From assembly GCA_033961575.1 (NCBI GenBank), contig CM066731.1:78451501-78515500 (forward strand): 64,000 bases of DNA, given 5' to 3'. Of the stretch, positions 21,715 through 31,766 are shown piece after piece; positions within the stretch are counted from its first letter, which is position 1; each line of letters begins with the position of its first letter. The DNA comes from Aselliscus stoliczkanus. Lineage: Eukaryota; Chordata; Mammalia; Chiroptera; Hipposideridae. A program made the translations under genes and the position numbers. A model generated the notes under the pieces. That model made no database searches. It was not told the origin of the DNA and saw nothing but the letters and a program-made list of their open reading frames with translations.

Positions 21715-22539
21715 TCACATTTCCTGCAATGCTGACTTGATGATAATGAACTCCTTAAGCTTATTCTTTTCTGAGAAGCTCTTTATCTCTCCTTCAATTT
21801 TAAGAGATAGCCGTGCTGGGTAGAGCAATCTTGGTTGTAGACCTTTATTTTGTGTCACTTTGAATATCTCCTGCCACTCCCTTCTGGCCTGCAGAGATTC
21901 TGAAGGAAAGTCAGCTGTTAGTCTTATAGGAGTTCCTTTGTATGTAACTTGCTGTCTTTCTCTTGCTGTTTTTAGGATTCTGTCTTTGTCTTTAAGCTTT
22001 GCCATTTGAACTATGATGTGTCTTGGTGTGGGCCTGTTTGGATTCAGCCTGTTTGGAACTCTCTGTGCATCCTGGGCTAGTATGTCAATTTCCTTCACCA
22101 GGGTAGGGAAATTTTCAGTCATTATTTCTTTAAATACATTCTCAATCCCTTGCTTCTTCTCTTCTCCTTCTGGTATTCCTATCATGCCAAGGTTGTTGCA
22201 TTTCATGTTTTCCCAGAGGTCTCTTAAACTATTTTCATTCTTTTTTCTCTTTGTTGTTCCGTCTTGTAATTCGCTGATCCGTTCCTTTGCTTCATCTGTT
22301 CTACTGGTGATTCCTTCGAGTGTGTTCTTCATTTCAGTTATTATATTCTTTAGTTCTAACAGATTGCTTTTTATGGTTTCCCTATCTTTCTTTATGTCCT
22401 CACTAAATTCCTTAAACATTCTTATCATCAGTGTTCTAAACTCTGTCTCTGAAAGTTTGGATGCCTCTGTTTCATTTAGTTCCTTTCCAGAATTTTCTTC
22501 TGATCTTTTACTTGGGACATGTTTCTTTGTTTTTTTCAT
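21715..22539 (-). CDS. L1 ORF1p, open reading frame (copy B)
   Basis: The 274-residue frame is uninterrupted from ATG 22539 to the stop at 21715. I chose MKKTKKHVPSKRSE because the other L1 copy has its start at the homologous site; an upstream ATG at 22551 in the same frame replaces a codon that is alanine there. Features are a basic N-terminus, SETEFRTLMIRMFKEFSEDI, a coiled coil (about residues 50-95: KNIITEMKNTLEGITSRTDE), NSLRDLWENMK, then an RRM-like part (GMIGIPEGEEKKQGIENVFK, TENFPTLVKEID, RPTPRHIIVQMAKLKD) and the RNA-binding C-terminus (YKGTPIRLTADF, LQARREWQEIFK, ARLSLKIEGEIKSFSEKNKL, ending SALQEM). It lacks 11 coiled-coil residues that copy A has. The protein would coat L1 RNA in the cytoplasm. 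With ORF2 dead, the frame is probably intact because the insertion is young rather than because it is selected. Confidence 0.85.
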   Translation of the reverse strand: MKKTKKHVPSKRSEENSGKELNETEASKLSETEFRTLMIRMFKEFSEDIKKDRETIKSNLLELKNIITEMKNTLEGITSRTDEAKERISELQDGTTKRKKNENSLRDLWENMKCNNLGMIGIPEGEEKKQGIENVFKEIMTENFPTLVKEIDILAQDAQRVPNRLNPNRPTPRHIIVQMAKLKDKDRILKTARERQQVTYKGTPIRLTADFPSESLQARREWQEIFKVTQNKGLQPRLLYPARLSLKIEGEIKSFSEKNKLKEFIIIKSALQEM

Positions 22540-23927
22540 TCTGGCTGTCATTCTGTGAATGCTTCGAAGTATTAGATAGATCACCTACAAAGAAAAGAAA
22601 AAAAGAAAAACAGAAAAAAAAAAGAAAGATGTGGGGTCCTCTGCGTCCTCTTTAAACTGCAGACCACTTGCTCAGGGTTGCAGTGAGCATTCCACAATTA
22701 ACTGCTGTGTGCTCTGGAACCATACTCACTAACAAAAAAAAAATCTTTACAGGTTTTTGCAGGTTGTCTGCTACTGCAAATAAAAAACACCCTCTGTGGC
22801 TTGTTGGGATGTAGGCCAGGCACTGGGGGCTCAGGGTGCCTCTGGCAACACAGCTTTAGATGTGTGGGGCAGGCCCCCAAGGCACCACTTGATGTGGTCA
22901 GTGGCCCCCAACAATTCAGAGCAGCATGCACTCTGCACCAGCAATCAGCCCACACAAACTCGCCAGAAAAGTCTCGATCCAACCACTCAGGTGCACTACT
23001 CCCTGCCCAAATCTCTCAGGAAAACTCCCCATCTCAGCCTGTCCCAATCAACTGCCCACAGGTCAGGCTAAGCAGCCTAACAGCCAATCTCCAGCCTTGC
23101 AACTCTGCACATAGCGGAGAGCGGGGACCCAAGGCGGCTCACGCACTCCTGTGTCTCATTGAACAGCCTGATGTAGCCAGAGGGCACCTGCCATGTGTTT
23201 CTCTGGCAACGCAGCACAAGCAGGGCGGAGGGTGGGGATTGAAGGCCTCATGCGCACGCACGCTCGCACTCCTGCGCCAAGTTTACCAGACCAACGGGAT
23301 CCCAGATCTGACCCTCTGTGGGAGGGCCCAACCCTGAAAAAATGGCGCCCTCCTTTACACCACTCGTCTGCAAGCTCCGCACCGGTGGAACAACAGTCCC
23401 CAAACCTCCAGCGTCTGCACCAAAGGTGCTCAGTTCAGTCCTTCCCCACAGGTTCCTGGGCCCGGCTCACACAGCTACTCCGTCCAACAGGAACCAGGTG
23501 AGTGCTCACTGGTGAGTGAATCTGTTTGCTGGCCCCACTGGTTCTCCAGCTGCCCTCAGCCTCACTGAGCCGAGCAAAGAGAGTCCTCATTAATTTCTAC
23601 TGCCCGCTATCGTAGAACTCCTCTTCCTGGCAAAGCAACTCTGGGCTGGTGAGCTCGGTATGGGGCCGGAGGGCCTCTCCCCCAACCAGAGAAACCTCCC
23701 CACACAGCTGGGGCGTCCCTCATGGGGCTTGCCCTCTCCCATCTGTGCCCCTCCTACCAGACTTGACGTGGCTTCCTCTTTAGGTCCTTCATTTAGAGGT
23801 TCTGTTCATGTAATCATCAGAGGACTTCTGAGGTTAAATGCTGTATAAATTATTTGTAATTTTGATCTGATCCTGGGAGTCAGTTAGGAGAGGGTCTGTC
23901 TATTCCACCATCTTACCGGAACTCCCC
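22540..23927 (-). other. L1 copy B 5'UTR (GC-rich, CpG-containing)
   Basis: About 1.4 kb, far richer in GC than its surroundings, with many CpGs around 23090-23480. It aligns with the 5'UTR of copy A, without that copy's LTR. It should hold the internal promoter of the element. The antisense strand (plus strand here) is open over long stretches, see findings. Confidence 0.8.
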
Positions 23928-24251
23928 AGCATCTGTAATGTTAAAAGACTTGACAGTAGCATAAATGAGAGAAAAGATGGTATTATACTGTTGTAAAGTT
24001 CTTCCACCGTAAGTTAATTGTCATAATATTCTCTGAAAGTAGGTTTAGATTATTTTAAAATGCATATCTTAGCATAACACATAAAATAAAATTTTAAAAG
24101 AAACATAGATAATACACCAATAAAATAGAAAAAATTGTTATTCTGAAAAATGCTCAATTAAGAAAAGACAAAAAGACATAGAAAAATGGAAGAAATAAAA
24201 AACAACTAGCCAGATGGTACCATATAATTCAATAGTATAAATAATCACCTA

Positions 24252-24734
24252 GCTAGTTGGGAGGGGGGTGTGTATAAGGGAGAAGTGGAAGGGATTAGAT
24301 AGCATAAATAGGCAACTATAATATTGCCACAGGGATATGAAACACAGTTCGGGGAATATAATAATGTTGTAAAAGTTTTGTGGCGTGTCAGATAGTCACA
24401 TGTCTTGTTAGGGAGACCACTTCATGGATGGAGTAGAGGCTTGATCACTGCACTGTACACCTGAAGCTGATGTTATATAATATTGCCAACTGTGACTGAA
24501 TATATAGATGGTCACGGGATGTGGAGTATACTGTGGAAGGGAGTCAAAGGAATTGTAATAGATATGTATGATATGGGAGGGGAGTTGGGTGGTGAACTGG
24601 GGGAGGGGGTTTTCACTTTGAGGGGTAAAAAGTATAACTATTGTATTGTGTTGTACACCTGAAACTAATTTTTTAAAAAAATGTTCATTTCACAATAAAA
24701 GTTTTAAAAAAATTAAAAAATAGTAGAATTAAAA
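24252..24734 (+). mobile_element. Short L1 insertion (3'UTR only) with 13-bp TSD
   Basis: Begins inside the 3'UTR of the same L1 lineage ('gctagttgggagggg', 'tattgccacagggatatgaa', 'tttgaggggtaaaaagtata') and ends in A-rich tail sequence. AAATAATCACCTA at 24239-24251 and 24735-24747 is a perfect TSD. Confidence 0.9.
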
Positions 24735-24974
24735 AAATAATCACCTAAAATATGAATAGCATAAAATTACCAATTTGAAGACAGATATTGAGGGTTGCAT
24801 AAAAAGGCAATAATCAATTATATTCATGAAATCACTAACAAGAAGAAAGCTTAAGTAGCTATATTAGTATCAGACACAGTAGACTTTAGAAAAAGGAATC
24901 TTATTTGGAATAAAGAAGGACATTATATAATGATACAGTTGTCACTTCTCTAAAACAAAAGTCCTAATTGTACA

Positions 24975-25460
24975 TATGTATATAGAAATGGAATATTACT
25001 CAGCCATAGAAAACAATGAAGTCTTGCCATTTGCAATAACCTGAATAGACCTTGAGGGTATTGTGCTGAGTGGAGTAAGTCAGACTGCGAAAGACAAATG
25101 TATCATTTCACTTATATGTGGAATCTAGAGAACAGGATAAATGATCTATCAAAATAGAAACAAGCTCATAGATACAGGGAGCATTTTGATGGTTGCTGAA
25201 TGGAGGGAGGTTGGAAGATGGGTGAAGGGAAGAGGAGATTAAGAGACAAATTATAGTTACAAAATGATCATGGCGATGTACAACATGGGGAATATAGTCA
25301 GTAGTATTGTAACAGCTATGTGTGGTGTCAAATGCGTACTGGATTTATCATGGTGACCACTTCATAAGTCATATAAATGTCTAATTATTGTGTAGTATAC
25401 CTGAAACTGATACAAAATTGTATGTCAACAGTAGTTGAAAAATTAAAAAGTAAGAAATAA
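24975..25460 (+). mobile_element. Short 5'-truncated L1 3' end
   Basis: 'gaaatggaatattactcagc', 'agtaagtcagactgcgaaag', 'tatacctgaaactgatacaa' are the ORF2 end and 3'UTR of an older L1MA-like subfamily, in sense. On both sides the endonuclease sequence of ancient copy F resumes, so it is an insertion. Ends are approximate. Confidence 0.8.
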
Positions 25461-25868
25461 AAATCAACTGCTTTACCAAAAAAAAAAAAAATAGGGAAAG
25501 AAATGATGTTATAGAAAGGACAAATAGACAAACCTATAATTATATTTGCAGATTTCAAAAAAACTTTCTAGTAATTGATAAAATAAATAGACAGGTAATC
25601 AATACAGATGTAGAATAGCTGAAAATGCTATCAACCAACTAAACCTACTTGACATTTATAAAATGCTCTTCCCAGCAATAGTACATTGAATGGTCTTTAA
25701 GATAGACCAAACTTGATCATAAAAAAATATTTTAAAAGTTCCAAAACTAGCAATCATGTTAAGCATGCGCTTAAAACAAAATAGAATTAAACCAGCAAAA
25801 CAAAACAAAACAAAACCCAGAGATCTGAAAAGCCTCCTACTATTTAGAAATGAAATAATGTACTTCTA

Positions 25869-26109
25869 CAAAGTGTGATCAAACAATACAGTGAATGTTT
25901 AAATTTAAAAAATATTACAATAAAAAAAACATTGCCATTAATCCCCCTCAAAATACTCTCCCTCACTTTGAACACATTTATCCCATCATTCTTGCCACTT
26001 TCTGAAGCAGTTCTGGAAGTCCTCTTTCATGAGTGTCTTTAGCTTCACTGTCTTGTACTGTAATAATTTTTTAATTTAAACACTTATTGTACTGTTTGAT
26101 CATACCTCA
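25869..26109. mobile_element. 241-bp mariner-derived MITE with long inverted repeats
   Basis: The left end (after TA at 25867-25868) reads CAAAGTGTGATCAAACAATA and onward to about 45 bp. The right end, read in reverse from 26109 (TA at 26110-26111), is TGAGGTATGATCAAACAGTA with the same continuation; the two arms agree at most positions. The core, read on the minus strand, encodes a mariner C-terminus (KEDFQNCFRKWQERWDKC, SEGEYFEGD), so the element is an internally deleted mariner keeping its tail. It is inserted in ancient L1 copy F. Confidence 0.85.
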
Positions 26110-26160
26110 TATATAACTCATGTGATAAAGAGACAACAGAAGGTAAAAAATGGATTATTA

Positions 26161-26452
26161 TCTACATAATGGTGCTATCTAAAAAAGCATAACCATCATG
26201 TCAAACCGGTCCAAAAATGACTTGAGAAAGCAAGGGAAGGAGATTGATTTGACGGTTTTGTGGTGATTAGAGGGTGGGGCTGTGCGAGAGTCCCTGCACA
26301 TGAGCAAGGACTTGCATGATATAAAGCTCTTGCCTGTACCCAAGGAAGGAACATCCAGCCTTTCTTATCAGCTTGCCCAGACATGGGGTAGAGGGGCAGA
26401 TGGAGGGGTTATAATAGCAACAGCAGTGAAACATCAAAAAATGGACTCAGAC
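26161..26452. other. No recognised feature
   Basis: Short non-repeat stretch between ancient L1 sequence and a SINE. Confidence 0.4.
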
Positions 26453-26560
26453 GGGCCAGCAGAGTGGCGTGGTGGTTAAGAGCTGGCTTGGGATGCCAGC
26501 GGCACCGGTTTGGGTCCCACATTTGAGGGCCAGTGACGCTGCCCTGAAAAAAAAAGAAAA
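26453..26560 (+). mobile_element. Simple tRNA-derived SINE with 17-bp TSD
   Basis: GGGCCAGCAGAGTGGCGTGG through GGTTTGGGTCC (B-box-like) and 'gagggccagtgacgctgccct', then an A-tail. AAAAAATGGACTCAGAC occurs at 26436-26452 and 26561-26577 as a perfect TSD, showing a complete and fairly recent insertion. Confidence 0.93.
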
Positions 26561-26599
26561 AAAAAATGGACTCAGACTGTTAATTTCAAGGCTAATCAA

Positions 26600-27345
26600 G
26601 GCTAGTTTCAAAACCACAATGAAACACTACTTCACATCCACAAGGATATTTTTATCATAAAGAAAGATAATAAAAACTGTTGGTAAGGATATGGAGAAAT
26701 AGGAGCCCTCAAACATGTAAAATGGCATCACCATGGTGGAAAAGAGTCTTTCAGTTCGTCAAGCATATATAAAGTTACGATATGATCCAGTAATTCCACA
26801 CCTAGGTATATACCTAAGTAAAACAACAACGTATATCTACACAAAATCATGGACACAAATGTTCACTGCAGCATTATTTATAATAACTTAAAAGTAGAGA
26901 TGACTCAAATGCCCATCCCCTGATGAATGGATAAAACATGGTATGTATATACTGTAGAATATTACTAAGCAATAAAAAGGAATATTACAAATACATGCTA
27001 TAACATGAATGAATTTTGAAAACATTACACCCAAAGAAAAAACAGACTGTAACAAGGAGGCACCTATTGTATGATTCCAGTTATATATAATGTTCAGAAT
27101 AGGGAAATTTATAGAGACAGAAAGTAGATACATCATTTTCTAGGGCTAAGGGGCATAGGTGGTTAGGAAGTGACAGTTACAAAATGCGAGATTTTTTTTG
27201 TGTGTGTGATTAAGAAAATGTTCAAAAACTGGTTGAGATGATAGCTACACAACTCTATTAAAAGACATTTAATTGTACACTTTAAATGAATGAATTGTAT
27301 GATATGTGAATTTTATTTCAGTAGAGCAGTTAATTTTTAAAAAAT
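26600..27345 (+). repeat. Old L1 3' end
   Basis: 'caatgaaacactacttcaca', 'gttcactgcagcattattta', 'ttgtacactttaaatgaatg' and 'tatgtgaattttatttca' are the ORF2 C-terminal region and 3'UTR of an older L1 subfamily in sense orientation. Confidence 0.85.
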
Positions 27346-28170
27346 AATCAAGTTTAGCTTATATCTAATACAAATTTTAATTTAAAGTGGTTCATAAATA
27401 AAATGTAAAACTGAAAATTATAAAACTTCTCTAGAAGAAAACAGGATTCGAAGAAGCTGTGTCACCATGGATCAACCAAAAAGTTGTTAGACACACCCAT
27501 AAAATATGATCTCTAAAAAAAAACTTGATAAATTTTATTTTAATTAAAAACTTTGGCTTAGGGAACATTCATTCACTGCTCATGAAAATGTAAAATAATA
27601 CAGCCATATCTGAAAATTTTGTCTGCTTTTTGTGAAGTTAAACATATTCCTATGATATGACTCAGAAATCTCTCTTCTAGATTTTTTATCCAAGAGAAAT
27701 AAAATATTGTGTTCACACAAAAAGTATATGTGAATGTTTTATGACAGCTTTATTCATAATGCCAGGAACTGGAAACAGCCCTAATGACTTTCAACCCATT
27801 GATGTATAAACAATCTATGTTGTTTCCATTTAATAAAACCTACTCCTATTAAAAGGAGACAACTATTGATTCATGCAGCAACTAGGATTGCTCTTCAGTG
27901 TTGTTTTGTGAAATGAAAGAAGCCAGACCTAAAAAGCTACATGTTATATGAGTCTATTTATGTTACATTCCAGCAAAAGCAAAACAAGAGGGAAGGAAAC
28001 AGCTCTGCAAAATGATGGCTTGGGGGAAAGTTTAGGGTGATAGAAGTATTCAGGATGGAATGATATTTGTAGAAATACAATTCTATTCATTTGTCTAGAC
28101 CCCATAAAACTGTACAAAACAAAATTTGAAATTTATGTATTTTTTTTAAATCCACCAAGATATCGAGATA
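27346..28170 (+). repeat. Second old L1 3' end, directly adjacent
   Basis: 'attcactgctcatgaaaatg', 'atgacagctttattcataat', 'caggaactggaaacagccct' and 'actgtacaaaacaaaatttg' again cover ORF2 end and 3'UTR, with more divergence and a different 3'UTR from its neighbour, so it is a separate insertion. Confidence 0.75.
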
Positions 28171-28189
28171 ATTGGTTCTTTAAAAGAGT

Positions 28190-28520
28190 TAAGATCATGA
28201 AACACAACAAAAGTCTGATCAACTTTCACAGACTGTAGGAGACTAAAGAGACACATGACTAAATTCAATGTGGGATCCTTAATTGGAACTGGAAGAAGAA
28301 AAGGACATTAGTGGAAAAACAGGTGAAATCCAAATAAGTTGTATTGTTTAGTTAATAGTATTGTATCAAAGTTAATTTATTAGCTTAGATAAATTTCTCA
28401 TGATTGTATAAAATATTAACATAAGGGGAAGCTAGATAATGGGTAGATAGAAATTACAAATCTCTGAGTCTAAAATTACCTCAAACTAAAGAAAAAGAAA
28501 AAACATTACACTGGAATTAA
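28190..28520 (+). repeat. Ancient L1 3'UTR remnant
   Basis: 'gggatccttaattggaactg', 'gaagaaaaggacattagtgg', 'gtttagttaatagtattgta' and 'acataaggggaagctagata' follow a well-known 3'UTR of old L1M elements. Confidence 0.65.
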
Positions 28521-28583
28521 AGTATTTTGTGTTCTTTAAATATATCCCTCCTATATTAACTCATATTTTGTAATTATACTATA

Positions 28584-29153
28584 TGCTGTGGTAGGGTAAA
28601 TAATTTCTCCTCCACCATGTGTGTGCAAAAAGGCACCCACACAAAACACACACACACACACACACCCCAGATGTCCATTTCTTAATCGCTGGAACCTTAT
28701 AAATCACTCTATATGGAAAAAATGAGTTTAAAAATGGGGGATCTTGGGATGGAGATATTATCATGGATTATTCAGACAAATCCAAATTTATAATCATAAA
28801 ATTCCTTATAAGAGAGAGGCAGGAGGGTCAAAATCACAGATAGAGAGAGAGGAGACCATGTAATGATGGAAGCAAAGATTTGGAGATATTATAGCTCCGG
28901 ATTTGAAGGGGAAGAGGTACCACAGGACAAGGAATACAAGAAAGGCAGCTCTAGAAGTTAGAAAATGAAAGAAAACAGGGTTTCCCCTAGAGCTTCGGGA
29001 GGGAACATGGCCCTATAGACACATTTATTTTTGCCTCTGTGAAACTGATTTCATACTTCTGACATCCAGAACTGTAAGAAAATGAATCTGTGTTGTTTTC
29101 ACAACACTAAATTGTTGGCAAATTGTTATAGCAGCAATAGGAAAGTAATACAT
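28584..29153 (+). repeat. MLT1-type LTR (MaLR)
   Basis: Starts 'tgctgtggtagggtaaataa', runs through 'ccccagatgtccatttctta', 'cctagagcttcgggaggga' and 'catacttctgacatccagaa', and ends 'attgttatagcagcaatagg' plus 'aaagtaataca'. This is the ordered signature of ancient MaLR/MLT1 LTRs. A CA-microsatellite (28646-28666) has expanded near its start. No internal retroviral sequence is attached. Confidence 0.8.
28646..28666. repeat. (CA)n microsatellite
   Basis: Ten CA units inside the MLT1-type LTR. Confidence 0.85.
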
Positions 29154-30296
29154 ACAAATACCTTTTTAGGCAATGCATATCTGTTTAGGAAGGAAGGAAA
29201 TAAAATTGAATATATTTCATTCCACTTTAAAACAAGAACAATAATATATTTGATTCCAATTATAATACCACATGAGCACAGTGAGATTTTTTTTTTAGCC
29301 TGTGAATACAAACTTTAAGAAGTGGTATTAGAACATTTCCCAGTGGACCTAGATTTCAAGTTGAGTTTGGTATTCATGAGCAGTCCTGATGACAACTATA
29401 TTCTAGGCAGTCTTAATAATGTCACATTCTATAATGACAGCATCATGGCTGTTTCTCATTATATAGATGAGACATTGATATTTAATTTACATGTTAAAGA
29501 TCTATGACTAGATGGATAAAAACAATATTAGGTGCATTGCATACATATTCACAGACGTGACTGATTTCATGAATGCACCTCAGGAGGGACTGTGTCCAAA
29601 GTGAAATTACAGAGTAGAGGAGGCTTTGCTCAGTGTCCTCCTCCCAGTAATGCTGGCCTCTCTCCATTTAGTCATATCTGAAATCCCACCATCACAGCTT
29701 CATCACAGAGGCTCTAATAGTCATTTCGTTTTTAAAAGTCACCAATTAGAGTGTGTGTTTCCTAAGAGTTACTACTTGAAATCTGTACAAGTTCTCTCAT
29801 TCATGGGAATTAGAAGGCTGTCTATTGAGAGCAAGACCCTATGCAAATTCAGCATGAAGTTTGTTTGGGGGAAGATCTTACTGGAATACCACGTGTGCGC
29901 AGTAGATGGCTATCAAGTGGAAGAAAAAAGATGATAATGATATTGGGTGGGCAGACCTCTAGACTTTTTCTTAGGCTTAATGAAATCCATGTGTCCAGCA
30001 GGACCTGGAAGTTATCAGATTAGAGCAAGTTTCAATGGCAGTCATTTTGTTCAGGGCAATTTATTTCCCAAACCGCATGGTTGTCTGGGAACTTTTCTTA
30101 CCACTCCCCTTGGTCTGTGCAAAATTCCTACCTGGATAGCAGTGGCTCTCATTTTAGGGTACTAAATATTACAAGTCTATAATTTTATTTTTCATACAAA
30201 TAAAAGAGATACCATATCCTTATTTAGGGCATCGTGTTTGTTGTATAGGGAAAAAGTGAAATTAATCATTTAACCTAAAAATGTATAATCTTTAAG

Positions 30297-30299
<3 letters not shown>
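29154..30299. other. No recognised repeat; slightly GC-richer stretch
   Basis: 29570-30170 is less AT-rich than its flanks and has an open frame of 102 codons (29626-29934). There is no recognised domain, no clear splice-site context and no homologue I can name. I do not call a gene. Confidence 0.4.
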
Positions 30300-30300
<1 letters not shown>

Positions 30301-30354
<54 letters not shown>

Positions 30355-30416
30355 GACTTGTATTCATCTTTCCTTATTGGTATGTATTGAGTATTACAAT
30401 TGTAATACAGTTTATT

Positions 30417-30466
<50 letters not shown>

Positions 30467-30475
30467 TATATATAT
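30301..30475. repeat. Two (AT)n arrays separated by about 70 bp
   Basis: AT dinucleotide runs at 30301-30347 and 30419-30475 flank a short AT-rich spacer. Both are self-complementary and can form hairpins or cruciforms. Confidence 0.9.
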
Positions 30476-31580
30476 TTATCTAGGGTGTCTCCATGGCAGT
30501 AAAAGTTAAATACAGACATTTTGAGGGGATTGATTTGAAATAAAATTAGTCCATCAATGAGGGTGGAAAGAGGAAAAAATACAAATGTTAAATATATATG
30601 AATATGTCAGTAATACACAGAGAAATATATATTGTCTTATATGATTTGTCCCATATTGTGGCTCCTCTTATAAACAGTTTTGTATTTTAAGTGATATATT
30701 TATTTTTATCTCTTTTGCTGTTTCCTCATCTGGAACTAGATAAGATCTGTATCACCGAAATGTTGTGAAGATCCAATTAAATGAGGCAAATGTAATAATA
30801 AAAAATAGTGAACCTTATGGGTAGTATATAGATGAAAATAATATTTTTACTATTGTCATTAAAACTTTATCTAAAATATATAATCTATTTCTGTTATGAA
30901 ATTTGCAGTATGAAATATGATGGAAACTTCCCAGTGATGAACAAGCATATTCTGAATCAAGTAATGAATCATTATTTCTTTTCTGAAGTGTACATTTCTA
31001 GAATATCAGACACTCCAGAATCTAACCTAACCCACTAACAGTGGTTAGAACGTTCAGCTAGAAACAAAATTTGATTCTACTAAGATTTACTATTTTCATG
31101 AATGAAAGCTTCTGATTTAAAAGTCATACAATAATTTACACTAAACTAACAAAAAGCTCCTACATAGGGGCTGACAGGGTCATTCTTTCAGTCCCTATAT
31201 ATGACTGATGTGTATTTAGTAGAAAGTTGCTCATATGAACAGGAGCTTTTAGTACTTGAAAAAGAAAAAGCTAAGCTACGTAATGTATGTAGGTTCTTTA
31301 CAGTCTTTTATGTTAATGAATTTCTTTGTCAACACTATTTTTTAAATCACTTTAGAAATAAAATCTCTATATTCCAATCCCTCTGTTTATAGCTTAGTGG
31401 AATCTGAATAAAAGAATTCCCATTGTACATGTAACATCCTTTCCAGTGCAATCATAAAAGGCATTCACGATAGCCAAGGTTTGGTGATATTAATTATAAT
31501 TAATACTTCTACAGCAAATAATAGTGTGTCCAGAAAATTTAAATTAATGAAAATCTGCGAGCCTCACAGTTCCATTCTGA
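30476..31580. other. No recognised feature
   Basis: AT-rich, no repeat or coding frame recognised. Confidence 0.5.
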
Positions 31581-31584
31581 GTGT

Positions 31585-31640
31585 ATGTATCCCCATTTTA
31601 AAGATGAGGAAACTGAAGCTCATTTTTTCCTAAAATGATG
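31585..31640 (+). repeat. MIR core fragment
   Basis: 'tccccattttaaagatgagg' followed by 'aaactgaagctc' is the conserved MIR core. Confidence 0.55.
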
Positions 31641-31766
31641 TATTCCATAATTGATAGAGCCAGGTCTTGAATAAAAGCCTAATACATTTCCCACTATATT
31701 AAATATTCTCAGTTAAAAATAAAAACGAAACACTTAAATATGTAATAGACTCCTCTATGGTTTTAG

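Larger units (their letters stand above)
16607..23927 (-). mobile_element. L1 copy B: full-length, antisense, 15-bp TSD
   Basis: The 3' end (TTTA repeat tail, 16607-16640) and the 5' end (minus strand 'agttccggtaagatggtgga' at 23927) are both present, flanked by AGCATGTGTAATGTT (16592-16606) and AGCATCTGTAATGTT (23928-23942), a TSD with one mismatch. Length is 7,321 bp, of which 698 bp is a solo LTR in the 3'UTR, leaving about 6.6 kb, the normal full size. From right to left come 5'UTR (22540-23927), ORF1 (21715-22539, open), ORF2 (17820-21644, broken) and 3'UTR. It split ancient L1 copy F. It retains all parts but is not autonomous because ORF2 is frameshifted. Confidence 0.95.
23943..26160 (+). 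repeat. Ancient L1 copy F, inter-ORF region and ORF2 endonuclease, interrupted
   Basis: 'ttaaaagacttgacagtagc', 'tattatactgttgtaaagtt', and later 'agctatattagtatcagaca', 'ggacattatataatgataca', 'ataattatatttgcagattt', 'caaccaactaaacctacttg' follow an L1M element through the ORF1/ORF2 gap into the endonuclease. Three insertions interrupt it: 24252-24734, about 24975-25460 and 25869-26109. It continues the copy F sequence left of L1 copy B. Coding capacity is lost. Confidence 0.7.

Noticed and set aside
22013..22558. 181-codon plus-strand frame
   Set aside because: Shadow of L1 ORF1 of copy B on the opposite strand.
30301..30475. Possible CRISPR-like or VNTR array
   Set aside because: The repeats are simple AT dinucleotides with one unrelated spacer; this is an ordinary microsatellite pair in a mammalian genome.
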